57,493 nt of DNA from an uncultured Collinsella sp. (GCA_900550195.1 URRB01000017.1:1-57493); one strand, 5' to 3'; shown: positions 25,819 through 35,034, counted from the first letter of the stretch. Numbers and translations: made by a program. The notes: a model not told the origin generated them from the sequence alone.

Positions 25819-25895
25819 TGGTCGGGTTGACTGGATTTGAACCAGCGACCCCTGCGTCCCGAACGCAGTGCTCTACCAAACTGAGCCACAACCCG
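25819..25895 (-). tRNA. tRNA-Pro (anticodon CGG)
   Basis: Cloverleaf on the minus strand: acceptor CGGGTTG/CAACCCG, anticodon stem CTGCG/CGCAG with loop TTCGGGA (CGG, proline), T arm CTGGTTCAAATCCAG, discriminator A and encoded CCA. Confidence 0.96.
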
Positions 25896-25944
25896 TTAGC
25901 TCGACTATAGTAACAAAGATTTTCGCCGCGTGCTAGAGAAATTT

Positions 25945-26841
25945 TTATTTCTTTGGCGCGTCGATTTGAACCGTGTTGGGAATGAGCTCAGTCGCGCAGG
26001 CCCACCAGCCATTTTGCTGGACAGCGTCGGCAAGCCTTTCGGCCGTGGCGGCGGTGTCGCAAATGGCAAACGAGCAGGCACCCGATCCGCACACATCTAC
26101 AGCAACGGTGCCGTCCTGTTTACGCAGCCAATCGAGAACCGTTTGAATCTGCGGCTCCATCTGTGCGGAAATGATACCCAGGTTGTTATGGATGAGCGCA
26201 TATGCCGTCTCGGCATCACCAGCACGCAAGGCAGAAGCTATCGCGCCGAGCTTGTCCGCAGGCACCGGGGCCTCGTCAAAACGTCGATAGGCTTCAATTG
26301 TCGAAACGCTCGCCTCCCGCGGCTTAACCAGTACGACAGGCGTCGCGGGCAGCGCGGGGTACTCAGTTGCCAGCACGTCTCCCCCACCTACGTAGAACGC
26401 AGGACTCGCGTGCAAAAAGAACGGGACGTCAGCACCAATGCCCCGCGCAATATCGTCGAGCGCTGGGTCGGTGCGATCAATGCCCCAGAGCTCCGCCAAG
26501 GCGACAATGACCGCGGCCGCATCCGTCGAGGGGCCGCCCAAGCCGGCGCACAATGGAATGCGCTTCTCAATCGTCACGCAGATGTTTGCCTCGCGACCAT
26601 AATGCTCGGCCATAGCAACCGCAGCCCGATACGCCGTATTCTTTTGCATGGGAAAATCTGATGCCGGAACCGTCTGGACAGTCAGCGCCTGCGCCGGCGT
26701 GACCGTCACGGTATCGGAAAGACCGACGGCTGCCATCAGGGAATCGACCCTGTGGTAGCCGCGGTCATCGCGCTCGGTATGAACCCCCAGGTAGAAGTTA
26801 ATCTTTGCCGGCGCGGAAAGAGTCAGGGACCGATCGGTCAC
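25945..26841 (-). CDS. ispE: 4-diphosphocytidyl-2-C-methyl-D-erythritol kinase
   Basis: 298 residues. A GHMP-family kinase that phosphorylates CDP-methylerythritol between the IspD and IspF steps. APAKINFYLGV at the N-terminus and PLCAGLGGPSTDAAA (about residues 96-110, the ATP loop, where LGGGSSDAA is more common) identify it; GSGACSFA is the third motif. It starts 2 bases after veg, the same neighbour as in Bacillus, so they are cotranscribed. ispD and ispF are 20 kb away. Confidence 0.95.
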   Translation of the reverse strand: MTDRSLTLSAPAKINFYLGVHTERDDRGYHRVDSLMAAVGLSDTVTVTPAQALTVQTVPASDFPMQKNTAYRAAVAMAEHYGREANICVTIEKRIPLCAGLGGPSTDAAAVIVALAELWGIDRTDPALDDIARGIGADVPFFLHASPAFYVGGGDVLATEYPALPATPVVLVKPREASVSTIEAYRRFDEAPVPADKLGAIASALRAGDAETAYALIHNNLGIISAQMEPQIQTVLDWLRKQDGTVAVDVCGSGACSFAICDTAATAERLADAVQQNGWWACATELIPNTVQIDAPKK

Positions 26842-26843
26842 CG

Positions 26844-27140
26844 TTAGTGCTCCTCGAGCTGATTGCCGAGCGGGGTAAAGATATGCTCGCCGCTCTCAGG
26901 GTCGAACAGCTCGACCTGACCGGTGAGGACATCGATATACTGGTAGGACTGACGCGACTTGCGGCCGCGGCGCTCGTCAACCTCGACGATAAAGACGGCG
27001 GGGTGGACGCTCTTGATGGTGCCCATGCGCTCGACGACGCGGGTGCGGCCCATGTTGGCCTTAACCTTGACGCGATCGCCCACCATATCGGTCAGCTTCT
27101 CGTGGATGTCGTCGACGTGATTGACTTCCATCTCTTCCAT
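26844..27140 (-). CDS. veg: Veg family protein
   Basis: 98 residues. The middle (VKVKANMGRTRVVERMGTI ... AVFIVEVDE ... SYQYIDVLTGQVEL) matches the small beta-rich Veg family (DUF1021). Bacillus Veg stimulates biofilm matrix genes; its biochemical action is not settled. The extra C-terminal 15 residues are not in the short Bacillus form as I recall it. The start at 27140 follows GGAGG; the earlier TTG has no site. It precedes ispE directly, a neighbour relation kept from Bacillus. Confidence 0.85.
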   Translation of the reverse strand: MEEMEVNHVDDIHEKLTDMVGDRVKVKANMGRTRVVERMGTIKSVHPAVFIVEVDERRGRKSRQSYQYIDVLTGQVELFDPESGEHIFTPLGNQLEEH

Positions 27141-27295
27141 GAACAGGGCCTCCAGAAGGTGCAATTCAAAAAGGGGATAATACCCCTAAGATAGACAAAA
27201 CTCTAATACTATAGCACCCTGCTGCCGCCAAACGCAAGTAGCTAAAAAAGCCCGGTCTCGAATACGTACCAGACGACAACCTCGCATGACCAGTT

Positions 27296-27323
27296 GTTAC
27301 GCGGTTTGGTAAAACCGCGTAAC
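27296..27323 (-). repeat. Hairpin with UACC loop directly after the dtd stop
   Basis: A perfect 12-bp stem (GTTACGCGGTTT and complement) around the same GGTA/TACC loop as at 22778-22807. It starts on the base after the dtd stop codon. The stem differs from its twin at paired positions (GC versus CG), so pairing is conserved. A T6 run follows about 45 bases later (27245-27250). Confidence 0.7.
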
Positions 27324-27770
27324 CTAAAGGTTGTCGGTGTCCAAGACGATGGTGAATGGGCCGTCGTTGACCAAGTCGACTTTCATATCGGCGCCAAAAA
27401 TGCCGTGCGCCACGTGTTCGACATCTTGACGAACGAGCGTCAGGAAGTACTCGTAGAGCTCGTTGGCAACATCGGGTGCGCCGGCATCCGTAAACGACGG
27501 ACGGCGACCGTGGCGGCAGTCGGCGAACAGCGTGAACTGCGACACCACGAGCACCTCGCCGTCGACATCGGCAAGCGCCAAGTTGGTCTTGCCGTTCTCG
27601 TCCTCGTTGATACGCAGCCCGCGGAGCTTGCCCCACAGCTTGTCGGCCTCGGCACGCGTATCGCCATGGCCCACACCCAGCAGCACCAGGTAGCCGCGTC
27701 CAATGCGGCCCACGCACTCGCCGTCGACCGTCACGCCGGCGTTGAGCACGCGCTGCACCACCGCACGCAC
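27324..27770 (-). CDS. dtd: D-aminoacyl-tRNA deacylase
   Basis: 148 residues, standard length. It hydrolyses D-amino acids wrongly attached to tRNA. Diagnostic are VVSQFTLFADCRHGRRPSF in the middle and the NDGPFT motif near the end (the Gly-cisPro pair of bacterial Dtd appears as NDGP). It follows rdgB by 3 bases, probably in one transcript. Confidence 0.96.
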   Translation of the reverse strand: MRAVVQRVLNAGVTVDGECVGRIGRGYLVLLGVGHGDTRAEADKLWGKLRGLRINEDENGKTNLALADVDGEVLVVSQFTLFADCRHGRRPSFTDAGAPDVANELYEYFLTLVRQDVEHVAHGIFGADMKVDLVNDGPFTIVLDTDNL

Positions 27771-27773
27771 GGT

Positions 27774-28415
27774 CTACTCCTCGCCCGTCAGCTTGGCGGA
27801 CAGATGCTCGAGCGCGTGGAAACGATGGCTGATGGCGTTCTTCTCGTCAGCCGTCAGCTCGGCCATGGTCTTGCCCGGCGTGTCGACCGGCAGGAACAGC
27901 GGGTCGTAGCCAAAACCATGGTCGCCGCGGCCCTCGTGCGCGATAACGCCCTCGCAAGCGCCCTCGCCATAGGTGACCAAGCCGTCCGTGTCGATGAGCG
28001 CAACGACGCTCATAAAGCGTGCGGTGCGGTCCTCATCTGCCACGCCTTCCAGGTTAACGAGAAGCTTGGCGTTGTTGGCGGCATCGTCGCCGTGCACGCC
28101 CGCATAGCGCGCGCTATACACACCGGGATCACCGTCCAGCGCGTCGACGACCAAGCCCGAATCGTCGGCAATGGCCATAAGGCCCGTCTCCTCAACCGCG
28201 GCTTGGGCCTTGATGATGGCGTTCTCCAAAAACGTCGTGCCGTTTTCCTCGGGATCCTCAAAATCACCCAGCTGGCCGAGCGCCACAAAGCGCACCTCGG
28301 GCATGACCTTGCCCAAAATGGCCTCGATCTCGGTGAGCTTATGGGCGTTGCCCGTTGCCACGACGATGGTCGCCGCCGGGTCGAGGGTGTCGATGTCAAT
28401 CTTCTCAAGTGCCAT
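27774..28415 (-). CDS. rdgB: XTP/dITP diphosphatase (non-canonical purine NTP pyrophosphatase)
   Basis: 213 residues. It removes dITP and XTP from the nucleotide pool. VVATGNAHKLTEIEAIL at the start, the catalytic region ADDSGLVVDALDGDPGVYSARYAG, and the C-terminal GFGYDPLFLP and SHRFHAL are family motifs. AAGGAGG precedes the ATG. The 140 bases before it hold the rph 3' repeat and a TATAGA box that could be a promoter. Confidence 0.96.
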   Translation of the reverse strand: MALEKIDIDTLDPAATIVVATGNAHKLTEIEAILGKVMPEVRFVALGQLGDFEDPEENGTTFLENAIIKAQAAVEETGLMAIADDSGLVVDALDGDPGVYSARYAGVHGDDAANNAKLLVNLEGVADEDRTARFMSVVALIDTDGLVTYGEGACEGVIAHEGRGDHGFGYDPLFLPVDTPGKTMAELTADEKNAISHRFHALEHLSAKLTGEE

Positions 28416-28511
28416 GACTGGCCTCCTTGTCTCTATAGCAAGCCGCGTGAGGGGCGTTTGGGCACTTGACCTCTCCCCTCTCAGGCGATCGGACCTTTCA
28501 ACGCAGCATTT

Positions 28512-28558
28512 CAGCAGATAAAACCTACCAAAATAAACCTGTCCCTTTTGGCAGGTTA
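28512..28558 (-). repeat. Post-stop GGGACAGGTT repeat after rph
   Basis: Starting at the rph TAA, the minus strand reads a 6-bp stem AACCTG/CAGGTT around CCAAAAGGGA, then TTATTTTGG and a second copy-like AGGTTTTATCTG. The core CAAAAGGGACAGGTT is shared with 54816-54861 and, more loosely, with 20874-20902. Confidence 0.65.
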
Positions 28559-29281
28559 GGCGATGGCTTGGCGCTGAAGCTCGATGAGCTCGGCGATACC
28601 CTTGTCGCCCAGGTCGAGCAGGGCGTTGAGGCGTTTGCGGTCAAAGGGCGCCTGCTCGCCGGTGCCCTGGAGCTCGATCATCTCGCCGGTGTCGGTGGCG
28701 ACGAGGTTCATGTCGACCTCGGCGTGGCTGTCCTCGGAATAATCGAGGTCAAGCAGCGTATTGCCGTCGACAACGCCCATGGAGATGGCAGCCACCTGGC
28801 CGATAAGCGGGATGCGCTCGATCTTGCCCGCCTCGACCCACATGGCGAGGGCGTCGTGCAGCGCCACCCAGGCGCCGGTGATGCTCGCTGTACGCGTGCC
28901 GCCATCGGCCTGAATCACATCGCAGTCGACGGTGACGGTGTACTCGCCGAGCGCCTTCATGTTGACGACGGTACGCAGGCTGCGGCCAATGAGGCGCTCG
29001 ATCTCCATGGAGCGACCCTTGCGGTTGGCGTGCTCGCGCTTGCAGCGCTTGCCGGTCGACGCCGGCAGCATGGCGTATTCCGCGGTCACCCAGCCGGCCT
29101 TAGCTCCCTTTCGCCAGCCCGGCACGCCCTCCTCGATAGTGGCGGCGCACAGCACGCGCGTGTCACCGAACTCGGCCAAACACGAGCCGTGGGCGTGCTT
29201 CATGACGCCGCGAGTCAGTTTGATGGGGCGCAGCTCATCGGCGGCGCGGCCGTTGGCGCGGTTGACCTGCATATACTCCAT
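28556..29281 (-). CDS. rph: Ribonuclease PH
   Basis: 241 residues. A phosphorolytic 3'-5' exoribonuclease that trims tRNA and other RNA 3' ends as a hexamer. RANGRAADELRPI at the N-terminus, RKGRSMEIERLIGRSLR (phosphate/RNA-binding arginines) and DCDVIQADGGTRTASITGA are typical. It follows murI with 55 bases between; rdgB follows, as in the common rph-rdgB pairing. Confidence 0.97.
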   Translation of the reverse strand: MEYMQVNRANGRAADELRPIKLTRGVMKHAHGSCLAEFGDTRVLCAATIEEGVPGWRKGAKAGWVTAEYAMLPASTGKRCKREHANRKGRSMEIERLIGRSLRTVVNMKALGEYTVTVDCDVIQADGGTRTASITGAWVALHDALAMWVEAGKIERIPLIGQVAAISMGVVDGNTLLDLDYSEDSHAEVDMNLVATDTGEMIELQGTGEQAPFDRKRLNALLDLGDKGIAELIELQRQAIA

Positions 29282-29336
29282 GGAAAAATCCTTTCGGCAA
29301 AAGGTGAACGTGAGCCTTTGGTCGGCGACCCTATAT

Positions 29337-30221
29337 CTATTTCAGTTCGTCGATATCGATATGCTCAATGCTCTTGAGCGGCTGACCAAAGATAAAGCTG
29401 CCCGCCACCGCAAACTCGGCAATGTTATCAGCCGTCGTGGCAAAACGATGCTGCGGCTCGGCGGCGTCGCCCGCCAGCTGCTCGCGGCGCGTGAGGATAT
29501 CGGTCAGCTCGCGCGTGGTCTCCTCGGCGGAACTCACGACGCGCACCCCAGGCCCCAGCGCATGGCGGATAGGTCCCACCAACAGCGGGAAATGCGTACA
29601 GCCGAGCACCACGGTATCGATACCGTGGTCGCGCAGCGGCTCAACCGTGGCACCCACCAGCGCGCGCACGGCAGGCGTATCGAAGATATCCTCGTTCTCA
29701 AGCCACTGTTCCTGCAGATGTGCACCCGAGGCGAGCTCGTGTTCGACAACCTCGACAAAGCTCGAGGCAGGACAGCCGTATACATCGACGCCGGCATCTA
29801 GATCCTGAATGGCGCGCGTGTAGGCGCCCGAGCGAATGGTGAGGTTGGTGGCGAGCACGCCCACGCGACGCGTACGCGTGCTGTTGATTGCTGCACGGGC
29901 ACCCGGCGCAATCACGCCGATCACGGGAACGTCGAGCACCTGCTGGGCCAAACGCAAGGCCGCAGCGGTCGCCGTGTTGCAGGCGATGACCATAATCTTG
30001 ACGTCGTGCTTCGAAAGCCAACGACCCGCCTGCAGCGCAAACGAGCGCACCTCATCCTCGGTGCGCGTGCCGTAGGGGCAGCGCTTGGTGTCGCCAAAGT
30101 AGTAGACGGACTCGTGCGGCAACGCCGTCGCAATCGCGCGCGCAACCGTCAGACCGCCCAAACCAGAATCGAACACGCCAATCGGGCGCGTGTCGCCTGC
30201 CGGATTCTCGATATCGGACAT
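29337..30221 (-). CDS. murI: Glutamate racemase
   Basis: 294 residues. It makes D-glutamate for peptidoglycan. GVFDSGLGGLTV is the first motif, the two catalytic cysteines are in VIACNTATAA (about residue 80) and VVLGCTHFPLL (about residue 190). GGTGAGG lies just before the ATG. It stands between the HAD gene and rph; the MurE-type ligase is close by on the same strand. Confidence 0.97.
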   Translation of the reverse strand: MSDIENPAGDTRPIGVFDSGLGGLTVARAIATALPHESVYYFGDTKRCPYGTRTEDEVRSFALQAGRWLSKHDVKIMVIACNTATAAALRLAQQVLDVPVIGVIAPGARAAINSTRTRRVGVLATNLTIRSGAYTRAIQDLDAGVDVYGCPASSFVEVVEHELASGAHLQEQWLENEDIFDTPAVRALVGATVEPLRDHGIDTVVLGCTHFPLLVGPIRHALGPGVRVVSSAEETTRELTDILTRREQLAGDAAEPQHRFATTADNIAEFAVAGSFIFGQPLKSIEHIDIDELK

Positions 30222-30272
30222 TACCTCACCAGTCTCTCTCGAAAAGACATGTCCACGTGCGGCGACGCCGCG

Positions 30273-31184
30273 CTACGAACGCGCCGCGACCAGCAGCTCT
30301 GCCGTCGCCGCCCAACCGTCGACAATTTTGCCGCGCGTAACGAAAGCGTTCTCGCAAGCAGCCAGGAACTCGAGCGCGCCGGCGCTCGTCAGGCCATTCT
30401 CGACCAGGCAGAACGTGCCCACGTGATCGGCCATGTAGAAGTCGGACTCGGAATCGCCGAGCGCCAACGTCTCCTCGCGCTCGATCCCCAGGTGCTCGCA
30501 GAAGCGCGCAATGGCGACGCCTTTGTTGAGGCCCGCGGGGTTGATGTTGAATGCGCGACCGTCCTCGACGCGATCGAGCTCGAGCGTCGTCGGCTTGGAC
30601 AGGTGAGTCAGATGGCCGTTGCAAGCCCAGATCAGACCGCAGCCGGCCTCGTCCAGGATGGCCTGGACCTCATCGTCGGGCACATCGCCGCGCATGCCGA
30701 CGGTGACCTCACGGTATTTGTAGCCGGTCGACATGTCGTTGTGGTACTCGATCTTGTGCGGCCAGCGGGCAAGGATCTTCTCGCACACGCCGGTCTGCTC
30801 GATCACCTGGTGCGGCGTGAAGCCACAGGCGGGGTCGTAAGGCATGTCACCAGTCAGATACTCCCAATCGTTGGCTTTGAGGTCGTACATGACCAGGCCG
30901 CCCATCTCACCAATGTAGGAGTTGAGGCCGAGCACGCGCGCGTCCTCGTGGATCATGGTACGGTTGCGGCCCGAGGTGGGAACCACCTGAATACCAGCGC
31001 GAGCGAGCGCCACGACAGCCTCGACGAGTTTGGTCGAGGGGTTGCCGTCGTTGTCGCGCAGCACGCACGAGCCGGGCGCGAGCATCGTGGCATCCAGGTC
31101 GGTAAAGACGTACTTGACCTTGGCCAAGCGCTCGCGCATCTCGCCCGAAAGCTCGGCAACGGTCGGCAGGGTGTTGTGGGACAT
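30273..31184 (-). CDS. HAD-superfamily (Cof-type) phosphatase
   Basis: 303 residues. Motif I is FTDLDATM, where the usual DxDGT has Ala in place of Gly; motif II is VVPTSGRN; motif III-IV is NKGVAIARF...ALGDSESDFYMAD. The cap between them is of the C2B type seen in Cof-like and mannosyl-3-phosphoglycerate phosphatases. The Asp nucleophile and acid are intact, so activity is likely; the substrate is unknown. The start at 31184 follows GGAGTAACC, 14 codons inside the frame. Confidence 0.82.
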   Translation of the reverse strand: MSHNTLPTVAELSGEMRERLAKVKYVFTDLDATMLAPGSCVLRDNDGNPSTKLVEAVVALARAGIQVVPTSGRNRTMIHEDARVLGLNSYIGEMGGLVMYDLKANDWEYLTGDMPYDPACGFTPHQVIEQTGVCEKILARWPHKIEYHNDMSTGYKYREVTVGMRGDVPDDEVQAILDEAGCGLIWACNGHLTHLSKPTTLELDRVEDGRAFNINPAGLNKGVAIARFCEHLGIEREETLALGDSESDFYMADHVGTFCLVENGLTSAGALEFLAACENAFVTRGKIVDGWAATAELLVAARS

Positions 31185-31291
31185 GGTTACTCCGTTTACG
31201 TAGAAGGGTTTGGACTTGGACGGCATGTTTTGATTGAGGGAACACGCTTATGGCGACAGCGTACTCAGGGCGCCGCCGCCATCATGGTTCA

Positions 31292-32854
31292 TTAGTCAAA
31301 CTGGGTAACATCGATCAGTCGATTGGCCAGCGAAAGGTCGCTCTCGATGGGCACGAATTCGTCGCCCACGTGCATGAGCTCCTCGTCACCCTTTGCCAGC
31401 AGCAAGACAATGGTGGGAGCATCGGGGTTGACATACTCCTCGCGCGCCGCCTTGAACGCCGCATGCACAGCGGCTTCGCGATTGAGGATGATCTTGTTCG
31501 GCGTATCGTCGGGAACATGTTCGGCAAGCTCGCGACAGACCTTCATCGGGTCCTCGTGAGCTGGATCCTCGTTCGTAAAGATCATCAGGTCGGAATACGG
31601 TGCGGCCTCGCGTGGCAATTGCTCGCGGCGCTCCTGAGCCTTGCCGCCGGCGGCGCCAAACAGCGCAATGACGGGGCTGGCGGGAAACGCGCGCTTGACC
31701 GACGAGAAAAGCGAACGGAACGAAAGCTGGTTGTGCGCATAGTCAACGACGCAGATCACGCGGCCGTCCTTCGACTCCACGACCTCCATACGGCCCGGCA
31801 CACGCAGTTTGGAGAGGCCCTTCTTGATAGCCTCGATACCGATGCTGATCTCGCGCGCAGCGGCGATAGCGACCAGCGCGTTCTCCACGTTAAAGTCTCC
31901 CGCGATACCCAGCAGGACCTTCTCCCCCGCCTCGGACTCGTCGGCACACAGGCCATGCAAGTTGAACTCGATGCTAAAGCCGACCATGCGTACGTCGCTC
32001 GCCCACAGGCTCGCCTCGGGATGCTCGACGCCAACGGTCACCAAGCGCTCGGCCGTCGACGCTGCCTCCAGCACACGATCGACCCCTTCGGTGCCCAAAT
32101 TCACCACGGCGGTCTTTGCCTGGTCAAAGATCCTGAGTTTGCTCTCAAAATAATCCTCAAACGTGGGGTGTTCGATCGGCGAGATGTGGTCGCGGCCGAT
32201 GTTGAGGAAGCACGCCACGTCAAACGGCAGATTCTCGACGCGTTGGTACTTGAGCGCCTGGCTCGAAACCTCCATGACCATGGACTGGCGACCGGACGTG
32301 CGGCAGTTGGCGATATGGCGCCAGATCTCGGGGGCCTCGGGCGTAGTATTGGTGCTCTCATAGCACTCGATACCATCGTCGGTACTCACCGAGCCGATCA
32401 TGCCGCAGGACTCGCCCGCCGCCTTGATGATGGACTGGAGCATAAAAGCGGCCGTGGTCTTTCCCTTAGTGCCGGTGATGCCCACGATCTTGACGTCGTG
32501 GTCAGGACGGTCGTAGACCTCCGGCGGCAACAGGGCCATGGCCGTGCGAACACTATCAACAACCAGCATCGCAGCACCGCTCTCCTGCGCCAGCGGCTCC
32601 AGAGACTCGACCAGCGACTCCTCGCACACAAATGCGACGGCGCCCGCATCGAGCGCCATGCTCAAAAACGCGGGCTTAAAGGCAGCACCTTTGCAGAAGA
32701 ACACGTCACCTGCCGAGACCGCGCGCGAATCAAACGAGCAGCCGGTCACGGCACGCTCGTCAACCTGCTCTGATGCGCGCAGCTCGCCGCACACATCGAG
32801 AAGCTTGGCAAGCGTATCGACCGTGGTCACGGTCGCGGAATCCGAATGGTGCAT
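31292..32854 (-). CDS. murE: MurE-type UDP-N-acetylmuramyl-tripeptide synthetase
   Basis: 520 residues. Mur ligase that adds the third residue of the peptidoglycan stem. N-terminal UDP-binding domain (SFDSRAVSAGDVFFC), ATP loop GITGTKGKTT (about residues 125-134), TTPEAPEI and the carbamylated lysine region YFESKLRIF are present. The amino-acid specificity motif, DNPR in diaminopimelate enzymes and DNPA in lysine enzymes, reads EDPA here, favouring lysine, ornithine or a similar diamine rather than DAP. It could also be one of several MurE paralogues. Confidence 0.87.
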   Translation of the reverse strand: MHHSDSATVTTVDTLAKLLDVCGELRASEQVDERAVTGCSFDSRAVSAGDVFFCKGAAFKPAFLSMALDAGAVAFVCEESLVESLEPLAQESGAAMLVVDSVRTAMALLPPEVYDRPDHDVKIVGITGTKGKTTAAFMLQSIIKAAGESCGMIGSVSTDDGIECYESTNTTPEAPEIWRHIANCRTSGRQSMVMEVSSQALKYQRVENLPFDVACFLNIGRDHISPIEHPTFEDYFESKLRIFDQAKTAVVNLGTEGVDRVLEAASTAERLVTVGVEHPEASLWASDVRMVGFSIEFNLHGLCADESEAGEKVLLGIAGDFNVENALVAIAAAREISIGIEAIKKGLSKLRVPGRMEVVESKDGRVICVVDYAHNQLSFRSLFSSVKRAFPASPVIALFGAAGGKAQERREQLPREAAPYSDLMIFTNEDPAHEDPMKVCRELAEHVPDDTPNKIILNREAAVHAAFKAAREEYVNPDAPTIVLLLAKGDEELMHVGDEFVPIESDLSLANRLIDVTQFD

Positions 32855-32915
32855 CTTTCACCTTTCTCAGCCATTTGGCAGGGACGGTTTTCATAGTAAC
32901 TGAAACGTGCTCGCG

Positions 32916-32941
32916 CAAAAACGGCTCCCGGAGGAGCCGTT
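32916..32941 (-). terminator. asnB terminator
   Basis: Perfect 8-bp stem AACGGCTC/GAGCCGTT followed by TTTTTG on the minus strand, 26 bases after the asnB stop. Confidence 0.85.
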
Positions 32942-32966
32942 ACGCGCAGGCATTCGTAGGCCGAGA

Positions 32967-34847
32967 CTAGGCAGCCTGAACAGAAGGCTGGTCCTCGTCG
33001 ATAAAGAAGCGCTTGTACCACACCAGGAACACGAGCGGCGTATAGATCTTGCGCTGGAAATCGCCCTTGCCCGCAAAGTGCAGATCGAGCAGGTGCATGA
33101 GCTCGTCGGTATCGAAGAACTCGCTTGCCCACGGCGCGGTGAAGTACTCCTTGACATAGTCGTACCACTTTTGCTCGCGCAGCCAGTAGACAATCGGCAC
33201 TGGGAAGCCCACCTTGGGACGGGTGGCCCACTCATCGGGCAGCGACTTGTTGGCAGCGTGGCGGAGTACCTGTTTGTTGCCGTTCTCGTTGATGCGGTAG
33301 CGGTCGGGAATGTGCTCGGCGAACTCCATGACTTTGCGGTCCAGGAAGGGCACGCGCAGCTCCAGCGAGTGCGCCATGCACATCTTGTCGGCCTTGAGCA
33401 GAATGTCGCCCGGGAGCCACATGTTCATGTCCAAGTACTGCTTCTTGACCAGCTCGGGCTGACCCTTCACGCGCGCATAGATGGGAGCGGCAAGCTCGAA
33501 GGCGCCATCGCCGGTGTTGTACTCGGGCTTGAGCACACCGTCGACCTCGCGCTCCGGCCATACCAGAGCCTGTCCCAGGAACGACTTCTCGGGGATCTCG
33601 GCACCCTTGACCAGGAAGTTATGGCCCTTGAAGTACGGCATATGCAGCGCCAGGTTACCGAGCGCGCGACGGATGGGCAGCGGCACCATCTTTTTGTACT
33701 TGCGGACCGGGACCGTGTCCTCGTAGTAGGCGTAGCCGCCAAAGAGTTCGTCGGCGCCTTCGCCCGAAAGCACGACGGTGACGTCCTTGCGGGCCATCTC
33801 GGCCAAGAACCACAGCGGCACGGAAGACAGGTTGGACTGCGGCTCGTCCATGTGATACTGGATGTCCTCGAGCGCACCGAAGAACTCGTCGGCGGTAATC
33901 ATCTTGCGAACGTTCTCGACGCCGAGCTTATCGGAAAGTTCCTTGGCGTAGTTGGTCTCGTTGAAGTTCTTGTAGTCAAAGCCCACCGAGAAGGTCTTGT
34001 CGGGCATGAGGCAAGCGGCGATGTAGCTGGAGTCGACGCCACCGGAGAGGAACGACGCGACCTTGACGTCGGCGATGCGATGGGCCTCGACACTCTCGTG
34101 CACGACCTCGTCCAGCTCATCGACATACTCTTCGAACGGCTTCTCGACGGCAGAGTAATCGCAATCCCAGTAGCGCTCGATGTTCATCTTGCCGGTCGGG
34201 ATATCGACGGTAAAGTAGTGCGCCGGCGGCAGCTTGTAGACACCCTCGAAGAAGGTCTCCTCAGTCGCCGAATACTGCAGCGTCATGTACGGACGCAGAG
34301 CCTTTTTGTTGACCGCCTTGTGGAAGTGCGGGTAGTCCAGGAAGCTCTTGATCTCGGAACCAAAGAGCACGCCCGGAGCGCCGTCGCCCGCATCGGCCAT
34401 GGGATAGTAGTAGAGCGGCTTGATGCCAAAGATGTCACGGGCGCCAAAAAGCTTGTTCTTCTTTTTGTCCCAGATGACGAAGGCGTACATACCGCGCAGG
34501 CGATCGAGGACGGCCTCGCCCCACTCCTCGTAGCCGTGCAGGAGGCTCTCGGTGTCGGCGCCGCAATGGAACTTGTAGCCCTTGGCTTCGAGCTCGGAAC
34601 GGAGTTCTTGGAAGTTGTAGATCTCACCGTTGAAGACAATGACGACGCTACCGTCCTCGTTGGCCATAGGTTGGGCGCCGGCCTCGGTCAGGTCGAGGAT
34701 CGACAAGCGGCGGAAGCCGAGGGCAACGCGGCCGTCGATAAACTGACCGCCCATGTCGGGACCGCGATGGACGATGCGGTCCATCATCTTGGTGAGCACC
34801 TCGGATTGGTTATCCGTCCCACCGACAAAACCGACAAAACCGCACAT
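32967..34847 (-). CDS. asnB: Asparagine synthetase (glutamine-hydrolysing)
   Basis: 626 residues. Cys2 (MCGFVGFVG) is the glutaminase nucleophile; RHRGPD-type residues appear as VHRGPD, and FNGEIYN and ADTESLLHGY complete that domain. The synthetase domain has the pyrophosphate loop SFLSGGVDSS (about residue 265) and VLSGEGADELFGGY. It makes asparagine from aspartate with glutamine and ATP. Some long AsnB-like proteins amidate cell-wall precursors, and a MurE ligase is the next gene, but nothing in the sequence decides this. Confidence 0.95.
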   Translation of the reverse strand: MCGFVGFVGGTDNQSEVLTKMMDRIVHRGPDMGGQFIDGRVALGFRRLSILDLTEAGAQPMANEDGSVVIVFNGEIYNFQELRSELEAKGYKFHCGADTESLLHGYEEWGEAVLDRLRGMYAFVIWDKKKNKLFGARDIFGIKPLYYYPMADAGDGAPGVLFGSEIKSFLDYPHFHKAVNKKALRPYMTLQYSATEETFFEGVYKLPPAHYFTVDIPTGKMNIERYWDCDYSAVEKPFEEYVDELDEVVHESVEAHRIADVKVASFLSGGVDSSYIAACLMPDKTFSVGFDYKNFNETNYAKELSDKLGVENVRKMITADEFFGALEDIQYHMDEPQSNLSSVPLWFLAEMARKDVTVVLSGEGADELFGGYAYYEDTVPVRKYKKMVPLPIRRALGNLALHMPYFKGHNFLVKGAEIPEKSFLGQALVWPEREVDGVLKPEYNTGDGAFELAAPIYARVKGQPELVKKQYLDMNMWLPGDILLKADKMCMAHSLELRVPFLDRKVMEFAEHIPDRYRINENGNKQVLRHAANKSLPDEWATRPKVGFPVPIVYWLREQKWYDYVKEYFTAPWASEFFDTDELMHLLDLHFAGKGDFQRKIYTPLVFLVWYKRFFIDEDQPSVQAA

Positions 34848-35034
34848 ATACTATCCCCTCTGCTGTTGCTGGGCATCAAATCGAATCAGTAGCTTTTGAG
34901 TATACCCGAGGGCGTAAAGAGGGGCGGAATGTTCAGGCAATCTCAACTGAATCAGCTCCGCTGTGACACGCACCGGTTACCTTTAATGGATATGAGGTGA
35001 ATGGGGCGATTGTTTTGCTATACTTTCTCCGCAC

